Shown: positions 9,481 to 18,771, counted from the stretch's first letter. The stretch is DNA of 64,000 bases from SIG78 sp036677805 (GCA_036677805.1 JAVBVS010000020.1:41499-105498), one strand, 5' to 3'. Notes: generated by a model from the sequence alone, not told the origin. Program-made: numbers and translations.

Positions 9481-10842
9481 TCAGTTCCGCATCCGTCCGG
9501 CATCGGGCAGCATGAATGCCTTGACGTCATAGGGTTTGAGTTCGACTTTGAAACGCCCGCCGAGACCGATGGTCTGATTGCTGAAAAGTTCCAACGCATA
9601 GGCCGCATCGATCGGTTCAGAAAAGGTAAAAAAAACCTGTTCCGGTTGGTAACTATTATTGCAAACCAACAGCAGCACGGAACCGTCAGCCGGATTGCGC
9701 CGGGCAATCCAAGTGATGGTTTTGACCGGACGAATGTAAAATTCATCATCCTCATCGTCGGTCATACGCGAACGTTTGCGCACCTTGTATTCCGTGACAT
9801 CGCCATCTCGACTGCACCGGACCGCGCGGTCGAGTTGCTTGCCGAGAAACCACGGCGTCAGCGCCTTGATTTCATTCATCACCGGAAACAGGATATTTTC
9901 CGAAAATTCCGGCGTCGCCCGCCGCTGCCGCCAGCCCATGATTCCCATCGCGCCGGAGGAAATCGGCATAAACCAAAGATAACGAAGCTCTTCGCGGGTA
10001 TATTCACGCGCATCCTTCCAGGCGCCGGACGCGAGCACATTGAAGCCCGGCGGACAATAGACAAAACAACGTTTGTGGTATTTGCGGGTGGCGGCGGCGG
10101 CCAGCTGAGCATCGTAGGCGACCGTGTAATAGGTCTGTTTTTGATTCTGGTCGCCCGCCACCGGATACTCGTTGGCAATCAGCACATCGTAAAGTTTGTC
10201 GGATTGATCATAGGTCGTCCACCACGCCTGAACCGGCATGAACAGCGCTTCCGGATGGGTAGTTTTTATTTCAGCAGTAACCCATTGCACCGCAACCTCC
10301 ATGTAGCGGGCAAGCGCGGTATCCATTGCCTCCTGATCGAGTTTTGCGGTTTTGCGCCATTCGTCCAGGGTACAGTGGAGCCGATTCTCCAGTTCGTCGA
10401 TGGAATAGCCGAGCACATTGCCGTAACCGCGCAATTCCTGAAGCGTCCGGGCGAATTTCTCACGGCGGGCCGGCAATTCCGCCGCCGGAACCGGCACCAG
10501 TTTTTTTGATCCAATCTCTTTCAAGATAAAGGAAAGCTGTAAATCGATGATGACCGCCACCTCAGGCTGATTGTCCCGAAACCAGCGGATCACCGCCAGA
10601 TCCTCGGCATATTGTTTTTCATCATTGAAATCGATGCCGAGCATCACGCTGTTCATGCCCGCGGCTTTCAGGAAAGGATGAACCGCGCGGATGTTCTTTT
10701 CCATCCGAGCATCCCAGTTGCCGAGCAGGAAAAATGGTTTGCCGCGAAATTCCAGCGGCTGGAATTCCGTTTGCACCTCGGCGGCCCGGCCGACTCCGGC
10801 AATCCCCGTCAACAACAATATCACAAGCCATATTTTTTTCAC
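9481..10842 (-). CDS. Secreted TIM-barrel glycoside-hydrolase-like protein
   Basis: A 453-residue secreted protein (signal peptide in the first 20 residues, ending GVGRAA). Strand-helix alternation suggests an (alpha/beta)8 barrel. Features are FFLLGNWDARMEKNIRAVHP at the start of the barrel, GYSIDELENR with an Asp-Glu pair (about residues 155-156) at the likely end of strand 4, and AWWTTYDQSD and GIMGWRQRR further on. A small beta domain ends the protein (LLVCNNSYQPEQVFFTFSE, LKPYDVKAFML), as in GH-A type enzymes. I do not recognise an exact family. Translation begins at a GTG whose GTGA overlaps the stop of the upstream regulator, behind AGGAGGTTCCTTT, so the two genes are translationally coupled. 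Confidence 0.7.
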   Translation of the reverse strand: MKKIWLVILLLTGIAGVGRAAEVQTEFQPLEFRGKPFFLLGNWDARMEKNIRAVHPFLKAAGMNSVMLGIDFNDEKQYAEDLAVIRWFRDNQPEVAVIIDLQLSFILKEIGSKKLVPVPAAELPARREKFARTLQELRGYGNVLGYSIDELENRLHCTLDEWRKTAKLDQEAMDTALARYMEVAVQWVTAEIKTTHPEALFMPVQAWWTTYDQSDKLYDVLIANEYPVAGDQNQKQTYYTVAYDAQLAAAATRKYHKRCFVYCPPGFNVLASGAWKDAREYTREELRYLWFMPISSGAMGIMGWRQRRATPEFSENILFPVMNEIKALTPWFLGKQLDRAVRCSRDGDVTEYKVRKRSRMTDDEDDEFYIRPVKTITWIARRNPADGSVLLLVCNNSYQPEQVFFTFSEPIDAAYALELFSNQTIGLGGRFKVELKPYDVKAFMLPDAGRMRN

Positions 10843-11888
10843 AAAGGAACCTCCTGTTTGATTTTTAATAATGATACATTGAATTCGAACTTCTGTACCA
10901 GCAATCGCTTGACCCGGTTCATTTCCGGTGTGAAAACCGCTTCTCGCAACAGCCGATAGCCGTGAAGCCAGAACTCTTCATAAGAAATAAGACCTCGAAA
11001 TGTCAGGATCCGGGATGGAACCGCCCCAAATTCCGGCTCCATGGACAGAACCATCATGGTATCGGGAACGCCGAACTCCGCTGCTTCCAGCATGGCGGCG
11101 CACTCCTCGCTCAACGCACAGAAACAGAGCAACACTTCAGGATGGGAATGATGTCGCGCCATAAACTCCAGAGTTCGCCGGAACAGCACCGTCGTATCTT
11201 CACGCCAATCCAACACCACATCGTCATAAATTTCGTGCGGAATGCCGAGTTGCCGTTTAAGCCGGAGAATATTGCTGCGCAACAGGTCATTGTATCCCTC
11301 CAGATGCCCCGAGAAAAATACCCCGAAGCGGCGATAACCGGCAGCCGCCACCTCTTCCGCCAGAATCCGGCAGCTGGCGAGATTGTCGAACCCCATCACA
11401 TGAATCCGGGGATAACTCGGCAATTGATTGCAGGAGACGAACGGCATGCCGACCCGATCGAGATATTCCGCCGTCTCCACCGTCAACGCGCTGTTGATGA
11501 ACAGCATGCCGACCGTATCCGGCGGCAGTTCGCCGCGGCCGAAGAATATCCGGTCCCTCCCCAGCAAACACGGTTCGAACCCATCGTCGGAAATTTTGCT
11601 CAGCAGCCCGGCGGCCGCCCTCTGTACGGCCGGATGCGCGGCATCGGTCGTCACCACGACGATTTTCCCATGTCGAATCCGGGTCCGGTCGATTGCAATG
11701 CCATTGCGCCGGGCAGGCAACAGCAGTCCTGTCTTCACCAACGGCCGTAATGCCTCGGTCAAAGTCTGCCGCGCCACTTGAAATTCCGCGGCCAGCGCCC
11801 GGCAGGAGGGCAGCTTGTCCCCATAGACCCGGAGGCTGATACGCCGTTCGATTTCCTGTGTAATTTCCGGTGCTTTTGCCCGCTGCAT
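10839..11888 (-). CDS. GntR-type regulator with LacI-like sensor domain
   Basis: A 349-residue cytoplasmic regulator. The N-terminal winged helix of GntR type (QEIERRISLRVYGDKLPSCR, then ALAAEFQVARQTLTEALRPLVKTGLL) is followed by a periplasmic-binding-protein-like sensor (about residues 75-345). The sensor shows HVMGFDNLASCRILAEEVAAAGYRRFGVFFSG and VLLCFCALSEECAAML patterns known from LacI family effector domains. It probably senses a sugar released by the operon enzymes. I choose the ATG at 11888 with GGAAGAG upstream; a GTG nine codons earlier is possible. It is the second gene of the operon, 60 bases after the FAD oxidoreductase, and overlaps the following gene by four bases. Confidence 0.85.
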   Translation of the reverse strand: MQRAKAPEITQEIERRISLRVYGDKLPSCRALAAEFQVARQTLTEALRPLVKTGLLLPARRNGIAIDRTRIRHGKIVVVTTDAAHPAVQRAAAGLLSKISDDGFEPCLLGRDRIFFGRGELPPDTVGMLFINSALTVETAEYLDRVGMPFVSCNQLPSYPRIHVMGFDNLASCRILAEEVAAAGYRRFGVFFSGHLEGYNDLLRSNILRLKRQLGIPHEIYDDVVLDWREDTTVLFRRTLEFMARHHSHPEVLLCFCALSEECAAMLEAAEFGVPDTMMVLSMEPEFGAVPSRILTFRGLISYEEFWLHGYRLLREAVFTPEMNRVKRLLVQKFEFNVSLLKIKQEVPL

Positions 11889-11948
11889 CGTGACTCTTCC
11901 CGAATTGATTCTCACGTAAAAACAAAACCAGGTCTGTCGTCGGTTCCA

Positions 11949-13181
11949 TCAGTGCCCCTCGCGACGCCACTCCGGTTCCCGGTATCCAGCTTCATTCCGA
12001 TAGGGCAATCCGATTTCGTGCAAAGTCATCCGTCCTCCCCGCCGCCGCAAAACCTCCCGCAATACAGCCACATCCAATTCGTTTGGCTCGAATCCATGCT
12101 TCACGCACATCGCCGCCGCCGTCCCGGCCGCCTCCCCGGAAACTGCCACCGCCGGAATGCTGCGCACCAGTTCCCAGCCATATCCAGAAGCATCAAGCGC
12201 ACGTCCGGCGACAATCACCCCGCCCACCTGTTCCGGCAACATCGCCGAATAGGGAATCTCCTGTACGATTCCGACATTGCACCAGTCCGCAGCCATGCCG
12301 ATGGAACCCGGCATCGCCATATTATGGTTGTCTTCAGCAATCCCGTATCGGCTCACAATCCGCGCCGCGCGCCGGATCTGCGCCAATGCCGGCAATGCCA
12401 CCGGATAGGAATGATTCCTGTCCCGGCCGGATTGCCGACAGGATTCGCGCAGCCAGCGCCGGGAATTGAGCAGGAATTCGGTTTCGCCGCGCGGAGTCAG
12501 CGCCCGGCATTCGGAAGATGGTTCGATCGTCCCTCGGATGATTCCACGCAAATGTGCCGACAAATCATGCCCGTGCCCGAGCCGCGATGAAGTAGCATCC
12601 TCAGCAATTTCCATGCCCCAGAAAGCCAGTGTATTTTCCCCGACGGAAAATCGGCCGCCGGCGTTGCGCACGATTTCGGCATCGCCGGTGGCATCGATTA
12701 TCACAGCAGCGGAAAGCGTCCCGAATCCACCTTTGTTGAAGACACGAATCCCGCTCACCCGGTCATGATCGCGTACAACCCCGACTATCGTCGTCCCAAG
12801 CCACATTTCGACACCGGAACGTTCCAGAAGTTCATCCAGCGCCAACACGAAAGCCGCCGGAACAAACGAGGTCCGGCAACGCGAATGCCCCGGCGACGCA
12901 TCGGGATTGGGCTCGCGCCAGGCATTGTTCACTCCGCCCGGGCCATACGCGACGGCGGCATGAAACAAGCGTTCCGCCAGCCCGAAAGAAACCTGATGGC
13001 CCATGCCATCGCACAGCGGCAAATAAATATAGATCATTCCGCCAGTGGCCAGCCCGCCCCAGAAGGCGGTTTTCTCGACCAATGCGGTTTTCACCCCACT
13101 CTCGGCCGCCGCTAACGCGGCGGCCACACCGGCGATTCCTCCGCCGGCAACAATCACATCATAACGTGCTTCAAACGACAT
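11949..13181 (-). CDS. FAD-dependent oxidoreductase
   Basis: A 410-residue flavoprotein. The N-terminal Rossmann motif VIVAGGGIAGVAAALAAAES (about residues 9-28) binds the FAD ADP part. VIIDATGDAEIVRNAGG (around residue 180) is the second conserved FAD motif, and VIVAGRALDASGYGWELVRS near the C-terminus closes the site. This arrangement belongs to the FAD-dependent oxidoreductase group found in many sugar operons of Lentisphaerota and Planctomycetes. It is plausibly a sugar or sugar-acid oxidoreductase. The substrate is unknown. It is the first gene of a five-gene operon, directly after a near-consensus promoter, with CAGGAG before the ATG. No signal peptide is seen. Confidence 0.85.
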   Translation of the reverse strand: MSFEARYDVIVAGGGIAGVAAALAAAESGVKTALVEKTAFWGGLATGGMIYIYLPLCDGMGHQVSFGLAERLFHAAVAYGPGGVNNAWREPNPDASPGHSRCRTSFVPAAFVLALDELLERSGVEMWLGTTIVGVVRDHDRVSGIRVFNKGGFGTLSAAVIIDATGDAEIVRNAGGRFSVGENTLAFWGMEIAEDATSSRLGHGHDLSAHLRGIIRGTIEPSSECRALTPRGETEFLLNSRRWLRESCRQSGRDRNHSYPVALPALAQIRRAARIVSRYGIAEDNHNMAMPGSIGMAADWCNVGIVQEIPYSAMLPEQVGGVIVAGRALDASGYGWELVRSIPAVAVSGEAAGTAAAMCVKHGFEPNELDVAVLREVLRRRGGRMTLHEIGLPYRNEAGYREPEWRREGH

Positions 13182-13213
13182 ACTTTACTCCTGTGCCTGA
13201 TGGCTTGGAATAA

Positions 13214-13242
13214 AGTATAACTCGAAATCATATGCTTGTCAA
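13214..13242 (-). promoter_or_regulatory. Strong sigma-70 promoter of the FAD oxidoreductase-GH65 operon
   Basis: On the minus strand TTGACA (13237-13242) and TATACT (13214-13219) are separated by exactly 17 bases, 32 bases upstream of the ATG at 13181. No gene was found in the rest of the gap to 13454. An imperfect 18-base palindrome (13308-13325, CCTGT...ACAGG) lies about 65 bases upstream of the -35 and could be a regulator site (low confidence). Confidence 0.85.
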
Positions 13243-13454
13243 TCCCTGCAGTCGGAGAATCCCGGGAAGTAATCACACCAAACTAGGACAAAAAACACTT
13301 CGGTCTTCCTGTATATTACAACAGGCCGTTCCGAAAATTCCAGCACTCATTCAATGGCCTTGGCCAAGAAAATTTTACCCAGCTGTTGCAAGCACCGCTT
13401 GAAAAATCGAGCAGTGAGGCCATGGTCAACCGGCTGCGGTGATTTCGGTCAAGG

Positions 13455-14543
13455 TCAGGCGATGAACCGGGCGATATCCGCCCGGTCGGCGCCTTGATCC
13501 AGCGCTTCCCGCGTCGCCTCCGCCGCTTCGATGAACGCGTGGACCTTAACCGCCGACTCGGCATTGTACATCCCCTGGCAGACATAGGAAACGACGCTTG
13601 AGGCGCCGTCGGCGGCAGCGCGGAACACCCAATTTTTCACATCATTGGCGCTCATCGCCGGATACTGAAAATTGCACAGGCGCCATTGAAACGGCACCCG
13701 GGTATTTTCACTGATGATCTTCGGCGTCAGGCGGGGCGACACCGAAGGATCGTAATTCACCAGCTGGAGCTTTTCCAGAAACGGCAGGTGCGCCGGGCGC
13801 AGATCCTCGATATGCATCGTCCGCTGCCGGTCGGTGAAAGCGTCGAATTCAAGATTGTAATACGGCAGGACGAATTCATCCCACAGATCGGGATTGAACA
13901 TCGCGCCGACATCGTCGGCAATGCCGAAGGAAGGCAGCTTGCCGGTCGCCGGCTTGTCGTAAATCACCCGGTTCACGCATTGAATATAGCCCACAACGCT
14001 GCGGACGATCAGCGCCAGAAATTTCTTCGTCTCCTCCGGATTGTCGTAAGGGTCGAAGAAAAATCCGTCGCGCCGCAGGAGATACCCGGTGGTCATCGGA
14101 CCTTCCGATTTGAAGCCGAAGCCCACCGCCTCATCCGGAAAAGCCCGCCGCAGAATCTGAAAATAATCGCGGTAAAACGGAAACATGCCGCTGCGGGCGA
14201 AATTCACCGGTCGCTCCAGCATGGCGATGCCCTCGGCCAGCGTGGATGCCCCGGTCTCGAGATTGACCTCGCCGTCATCCGGAAAAATCAGTTCCGCCCC
14301 CAGCGTATTGACATGCCCGTAACTGACCGGCGCGGTAATCGGAGCAGGCAATCCGATTTTCTCGCCGTACAATTCCCGGATCAGCGGCCGGCCGCGGCGG
14401 TAGAGTTCGACCCCGGCTTCGGGCTCCAGAAACATCGCCTTGATCGGAATCCGGGTGGCATCGAGCAGCGCCAGATAGGTCGCCGATACATGATACGAAA
14501 ATGGAATCGAAGATCGCAAAGCGGCATAATCGGGCTGATCCAT
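13455..14543 (-). CDS. Uroporphyrinogen decarboxylase-like protein (UroD/MtaA superfamily)
   Basis: A 362-residue cytoplasmic protein with the UroD-type TIM barrel. Recognisable parts are GFKSEGPMTTGYLLRRDGFF, FGIADDVGAMFNPDLWDEF (strand with a possible metal or cofactor site), LPYYNLEFDAF and MHIEDLRPAHLPFLEKL near the C-terminus. The true haem enzyme's N-terminal substrate motif is absent and no haem gene is nearby. It more likely belongs to the large group of UroD-like methyltransferases or demethylases (MtaA-like) that are abundant in this phylum. The substrate is unknown. I start at 14543, behind GGAGGAGATTTTT. The AraC regulator directly upstream is its probable controller. Confidence 0.78.
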   Translation of the reverse strand: MDQPDYAALRSSIPFSYHVSATYLALLDATRIPIKAMFLEPEAGVELYRRGRPLIRELYGEKIGLPAPITAPVSYGHVNTLGAELIFPDDGEVNLETGASTLAEGIAMLERPVNFARSGMFPFYRDYFQILRRAFPDEAVGFGFKSEGPMTTGYLLRRDGFFFDPYDNPEETKKFLALIVRSVVGYIQCVNRVIYDKPATGKLPSFGIADDVGAMFNPDLWDEFVLPYYNLEFDAFTDRQRTMHIEDLRPAHLPFLEKLQLVNYDPSVSPRLTPKIISENTRVPFQWRLCNFQYPAMSANDVKNWVFRAAADGASSVVSYVCQGMYNAESAVKVHAFIEAAEATREALDQGADRADIARFIA

Positions 14544-14585
14544 AAAAATCTCCTCCGTAAAAACGAATCGGTTGTATGGCCTGTA

Positions 14586-14614
14586 AGTATACCTTACAAC
14601 GTGTTCGTCCACAA
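14586..14614 (-). promoter_or_regulatory. Promoter of the UroD-like gene with overlapping inverted repeats
   Basis: Minus strand TTGTGG (14609-14614), 17-base spacer, TATACT (14586-14591). GTAAG/CTTAC (14583-14597) flank the -10, and TACCTT/AAGGTA arms overlap the spacer and -35. They are candidate sites for the neighbouring AraC regulator. Confidence 0.65.
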
Positions 14615-14670
14615 GGTATGGACGGCGCATCGTGATGGATATTCCGCGCATTCTGCGCCAAAAGCGGATT

Positions 14671-15483
14671 TCAGCAAGCGATATCTTCGTCGCGCCGGCG
14701 AAATTGCACCGGGGTCATTCCGGCCTGATTGCGGAACCAGCGCGCCAGATGGGCTTCGTCGAAAAATCCGAATTCAACGGCAATCTCCGACATTTTTTTG
14801 CGGGTGTTCCTGAGTTCGCGGCAAATCCACTGAAAGCGTGCCCGCGCCCAGAACCGGCGCGGTGAAATCCGGTAGGCCGTCATGAACCGGCGATTCATCT
14901 GGCTGACGCTCAGGCAGCACAGTTTCGCCATTTTCGCGGCTTCGTAGCGCCGGCAGTCCGACCGCCGCAGCGCCTGACAGACCCGGTTCAACTGCTCATC
15001 GTCCGGAATCGCCTCGCACAATTGCTGGCTGCGCAAATGGAGCAAGACCAGTTCATGCACCGCCGCCGCCGTATCCAGCCAGTCATCGCCGCCGGCCTCG
15101 CTGCGAACCGCGTTGACTTGCATCCGTTCGAACAATTTCAGGCATTCTCTGAAATAGGGCGGCACAAACCGTACCGGCAGAGCGGCAAGCTCGGTGAAGT
15201 TGCGTCCGTCTTCGAGATAAAGCTGATAATGGATATTGCGCATTTCGAATCCGGCGGACAAAATAAAGGAATAGCGCTGAAAGGGCGGAATCGCAATGCA
15301 GACTCCGGGTTCCAGTTCGTAGGGCGTATCGGCCAGAAAAATAGTGCCGCGCCCGGCGACGATATGCAGAATATGCGCATCGGTGTTGATTACCGGCCGC
15401 AATCGCGGCTGGCTCTCGGGATGAATCACATGACACCACGTGATGAATTGGAAACTGTGAGCCTTCAATATGGCGCGATTCAT
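14671..15483 (-). CDS. AraC-family transcription regulator
   Basis: A 270-residue regulator. An N-terminal cupin-like sensor half (HILHIVAGRGTIFLADTPYEL, then PFQRYSFILSAGFEMRN) precedes the AraC double helix-turn-helix (about residues 165-262). The first helix-turn-helix is AAKMAKLCCLSVSQMNRRFMTAYR. The second contains KKMSEIAVEFGFFDEAHLARWFRNQAGMTPVQFRRR, the usual family signature. The ATG at 15483 has GGGGAGG nine bases upstream; another ATG two codons earlier is too close to that box. It lies upstream of the UroD-like gene and probably activates it in response to a sugar or aromatic effector. Confidence 0.92.
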   Translation of the reverse strand: MNRAILKAHSFQFITWCHVIHPESQPRLRPVINTDAHILHIVAGRGTIFLADTPYELEPGVCIAIPPFQRYSFILSAGFEMRNIHYQLYLEDGRNFTELAALPVRFVPPYFRECLKLFERMQVNAVRSEAGGDDWLDTAAAVHELVLLHLRSQQLCEAIPDDEQLNRVCQALRRSDCRRYEAAKMAKLCCLSVSQMNRRFMTAYRISPRRFWARARFQWICRELRNTRKKMSEIAVEFGFFDEAHLARWFRNQAGMTPVQFRRRDEDIAC

Positions 15484-15588
15484 CCGCATTTTCCTCCCCA
15501 ACGGCATGGCAACAAGACTTGGCCCTCACTGCTTCACCATCACCCGGCCCCCCGCAACCGTCCGGCAGCCATCCGCCGCAATCCGGTT

Positions 15589-16698
15589 CTATGCGGGAGC
15601 ACACAAGTCGAGAATGAGTTTTTCCAGCACCAGCCGCGAATCGCCGCCGGAAACCATCTGACGCTGCGCTTCCACGATCAAGTCGAAGGCCCGCGCGCAT
15701 TCGACCGGTTGCCAGCGCGCGGCGCTTTCACAGATTTTATATGCCCGGTAAGGGTGATAGGTCAGCAGTTTGTTGTCAGGAAACTTTTCCTTCAACGCCG
15801 GATCGAGATTGCCGAAGTAATTCGGGCCGAACCGCGCCGGAACGTCCAGCTCAGCCATATACTGCCTCGCCTGCACAATGTCAGTGAAGGCATTGACCGC
15901 GCTGCGGATCAACGCCAGCTCCCAGTTGCCGGCCCGCTCCTGCTTGAGCTGCTTCAGCAGCGGCGTGACCAGGCCCAGCGCCGCCGCCGCGTTGCGTTCG
16001 GTCAATGCCGAACTCAGCTCCCACACCACCGCTTCGATATCCGCCGTCACCACCTGATGGCAGTCCTCCAGCGAAATCGTCTCCCCGGCGGGTACATAGC
16101 AATAAAGCTTTTCCAGTTCGTTGACCCGGCGCGCCGAGTCGCTGCCGGTGGCCGCAGCCAGATATTCGGCGGCATCGGGCGCGATCTTGCGTTTGGCGCG
16201 TTTCACCTCTTCGATCACCGCCAGCGATTGACGGCGCGCGAAATCCCGGGCGCGGGTATCGGGCAGATTCAGGATCTCCAGCTCCACGCCTTCGGTATTT
16301 TTCAAGGTTTTGGCCAAATTCTTGCGCAGATCGAGGCCCACGCCGTCAACCAGCAGCCGTACGCCTTCAACCGGAGGAGCGGCCACGATTTCGGCGGCGA
16401 AACGCTCCGCCAGATGCTCGGTCGCTTTGCTCGCCCGCGCTTCGGAAAGCGCCTTGAACAAATTCCAGTGCCGCAGCCAGACGGTTTTGGTCCCGCCGAA
16501 AAATGGCGGCGTCGCGGCCGCCGCCAGAAAATCGCCGAACACCGTTTCCGGCGACAGAGTTTCATCATCGCCGCGGACAATCTCCAGATCGGTCGAATCG
16601 GCGAAGTTTTCGCCGTGCCATTCCACTGCCAGATCATGAGCCCGCGCCTTGACCGCCGGCTCGTCGCTGCCCGAAATCACGGTCAAAAAATGTGTCAT
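15589..16698 (-). CDS. holA: DNA polymerase III delta subunit
   Basis: A 369-residue protein matching HolA, the clamp-loader subunit that opens the beta sliding clamp. Typical segments are the N-terminal FLTVISGSDEPAVKARAHDL, the FFGGTKTVWLRHW motif (matching xxPFFSxRRLVxL in the family) and GVRLLVDG in the AAA-like fold. The C-terminal collar region follows, with ALGLVTPLLKQLKQERAGNWELALI and LHPYRAYKI-like residues. The ATG at 16698 overlaps the stop of rnhC by four bases (ATGA) and has AAGGA upstream. It is the last gene of the rarA-to-holA block. Length is slightly above the usual 330-345. Confidence 0.88.
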   Translation of the reverse strand: MTHFLTVISGSDEPAVKARAHDLAVEWHGENFADSTDLEIVRGDDETLSPETVFGDFLAAAATPPFFGGTKTVWLRHWNLFKALSEARASKATEHLAERFAAEIVAAPPVEGVRLLVDGVGLDLRKNLAKTLKNTEGVELEILNLPDTRARDFARRQSLAVIEEVKRAKRKIAPDAAEYLAAATGSDSARRVNELEKLYCYVPAGETISLEDCHQVVTADIEAVVWELSSALTERNAAAALGLVTPLLKQLKQERAGNWELALIRSAVNAFTDIVQARQYMAELDVPARFGPNYFGNLDPALKEKFPDNKLLTYHPYRAYKICESAARWQPVECARAFDLIVEAQRQMVSGGDSRLVLEKLILDLCAPA

Positions 16699-17669
16699 GA
16701 ACCATTCCTTCCGCCGTTCCACGGCGTTTTTTCCGGCACCGGCAGTCCCATCGCCTGGTAGTAAGTCCGGAAATGGGTCTTGGCCACCTTGACCAGCAGT
16801 TCCGGATCGCGCGCCGCCAGCGTCTGCGCCAGCTCCAGTACGCCGCTGCCCGCCCCGCGCGGCAGCGGCACGCCTGCAATTTCCGCAAGCTTCGCCATGC
16901 CCCGCACAAAGCCGTCGCGCGCCAGAATCGACGCCGCCGCCACCGCCACATCGCGCTCGGCCTTGGTCTCCTGATCGAGCCGGATGGTGCGGCCGCGGGT
17001 CTGGAGGGCCCGTTGGATCAGCGATTCGTCGCCGAACTTGTCCGAAAGCATCCGGGGGCAGTCGGGCACTTTTTCAAGCAAATTTTCGATGGTCCGGGCA
17101 TGGCCCCACGCCAGCAGCCGGTTCAAATTGCCGAAGTTATGATACATCCGGTTGTAGGCTTCCGGCCCCACCGCCACCACGGCGAAACGGCCCGGCACCG
17201 TGTTACGGATCAGGTGCGCAAGTTCCGCAATGCGGCGGTCGCTCTTGATCAGCTTGGAGTCGCAAACCCCGGCTTTGGCCAGCGCCGCCCCGCTGACGGC
17301 GTCCACGCAAACCCCGGCGATCACCAGCGGCCCGAAGAAATCGCCCTTTCCGCTTTCGTCGATGCCGCCGTGAGGATCAATCGGCGCCGCCGTTTCGGAT
17401 TCGGCGTCATACCCGAACCCAACCGTGTGCAAAACCTCCGGCTCCAGAAAATAGAGCACGAAATCCGCCGTCCCGGCGCCCTGCACCGTGAGTTTTCCGC
17501 TCTTGTAGGCCGCGACATTGACCTTGTCGCCGGCAGCCTTCCAGTAACCGTAGGCAAGCGGCCCGAATTCCCAGCCGCGCTCGCGGCAGAAACTCTCGAC
17601 CGCGGCCAGCTGCTCCGGCGTCACCGTGCAGACATGGCTTTTGGGAAGGCTTTTCGCTTCGCCGGACAT
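16695..17669 (-). CDS. rnhC: Ribonuclease HIII
   Basis: A 324-residue RNase HIII, which removes RNA from RNA/DNA hybrids. The N-terminal TBP-like substrate-binding domain (about residues 1-95) distinguishes it from RNase HII. The catalytic domain begins GGIDESGKGDFFGPLVIAGV, where Asp and Glu start the metal site; the GKGDFFGP loop is characteristic of HIII. Further acidic residues lie in GVCDSKLIKSDRR and MLSDKFGDESLI. The start at 17669 is four bases past the prfB stop, with no strong ribosome site of its own, so translation is probably coupled. It overlaps holA by four bases. Confidence 0.94.
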   Translation of the reverse strand: MSGEAKSLPKSHVCTVTPEQLAAVESFCRERGWEFGPLAYGYWKAAGDKVNVAAYKSGKLTVQGAGTADFVLYFLEPEVLHTVGFGYDAESETAAPIDPHGGIDESGKGDFFGPLVIAGVCVDAVSGAALAKAGVCDSKLIKSDRRIAELAHLIRNTVPGRFAVVAVGPEAYNRMYHNFGNLNRLLAWGHARTIENLLEKVPDCPRMLSDKFGDESLIQRALQTRGRTIRLDQETKAERDVAVAAASILARDGFVRGMAKLAEIAGVPLPRGAGSGVLELAQTLAARDPELLVKVAKTHFRTYYQAMGLPVPEKTPWNGGRNGS

Positions 17670-17673
17670 GGTC

Positions 17674-18771
17674 TTACCGGACCTGTTTCAAGTAGGCTTC
17701 GATGAACATCTGGATATCGCCGTCAAGCACCGCCGCGGTGTTGCTGGTTTCGACCTCGGTGCGCAAATCCTTGACCATCTGATAGGGCTGAAGCACATAA
17801 GAACGGATCTGATTGCCCCAGCCGTTGTCGGTTTTGACGCCGCGGATCGCATCCTCGGCGCTGCGCCGTTTTTCGAGTTCGAGTTCATAGAGCCGCGCCT
17901 TCAGGATGCTCATGGCGGTGGCGCGGTTTTTGTGCTGCGAACGTTCATTCTGGCAGCAGACCACAGTCCCGGTCGGCAGGTGAGTGATGCGCACCGCGCT
18001 GTCGGTGGTATTCACATGCTGGCCGCCCGCGCCGCTGGAGCGGTAGGTATCGATGCGCAGGTCTTTTTCCTCAAGTTCGACCGCAATATCATCTCCGAGC
18101 TCGGGAATCAGGTCGACCGAGGAAAATGACGTGTGCCGCCGGGCATTGCTGTCGAACGGCGAAATCCGGACCAGCCGGTGGACGCCGCGCTCGGCTTTCA
18201 TATAACCGTAGGCAAATTCACCGGTCACTTTGAGCGTCACGCTCTTGATTCCGGCTTCGTCGCCGGGCTGAAGATCGATGATTTCATCCTTCCAGCCGCA
18301 GCGCTCGAAATAGCGCCGGTACATGCGCATCAGCATCGCCGCCCAGTCGCAAGATTCGGTGCCGCCGGCCCCGGCGTGAATGCTGAAATAAGCGTTGTTG
18401 TGATCGAGTTCGCCGGAAAGGAAACTCACCAGCTCAAGCTGATCAAGCTCGCGCCCGAGCTTTTTGACCATGCCGGAAATTTCCTTGAGCATCTCTTCAT
18501 CGCCCTCGGCCAGCTCGATCAGTTCGTCGAGTTCACCGATTTCGCGCTTGACCTTCTCGTAAGGTTCGGTCACATTCCGGCAGACGCTCAACGCCGCCAC
18601 CGTCGCCTGGGCCGCTTCCTTGCGTTCCCAGAAATCCGGTGCGGCCATCTTCTCCTGCAATGCGGCCATCTCCTCATGCCGCTCCTCGATTTTCAGGAAT
18701 TCCCCCAGATGCGCCACCCGGTCGGCGGCGGTGGCGGCGAATTCCCGCAATTCTTCCATGGTCATTATCAT
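17674..18771 (-). CDS. prfB: Peptide chain release factor 2
   Basis: A 365-residue RF2, recognising UGA and UAA stop codons. The codon-recognition tripeptide SPF is at 204-206 within VRISPFDSNARRHTSF. The peptidyl-hydrolysis motif GGQ is at 249-251 within SSGAGGQHVNTTDSAVRI. The usual in-frame UGA programmed frameshift site near codon 25 is missing: the corresponding positions read GEFLKIEERHEEM in one continuous frame. The start at 18771 is preceded by GGGAG ten bases upstream; the ATG codons at 18765 and 18759 are alternatives. It sits between the aldehyde dehydrogenase and rnhC genes with short gaps. Confidence 0.95.
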   Translation of the reverse strand: MIMTMEELREFAATAADRVAHLGEFLKIEERHEEMAALQEKMAAPDFWERKEAAQATVAALSVCRNVTEPYEKVKREIGELDELIELAEGDEEMLKEISGMVKKLGRELDQLELVSFLSGELDHNNAYFSIHAGAGGTESCDWAAMLMRMYRRYFERCGWKDEIIDLQPGDEAGIKSVTLKVTGEFAYGYMKAERGVHRLVRISPFDSNARRHTSFSSVDLIPELGDDIAVELEEKDLRIDTYRSSGAGGQHVNTTDSAVRITHLPTGTVVCCQNERSQHKNRATAMSILKARLYELELEKRRSAEDAIRGVKTDNGWGNQIRSYVLQPYQMVKDLRTEVETSNTAAVLDGDIQMFIEAYLKQVR

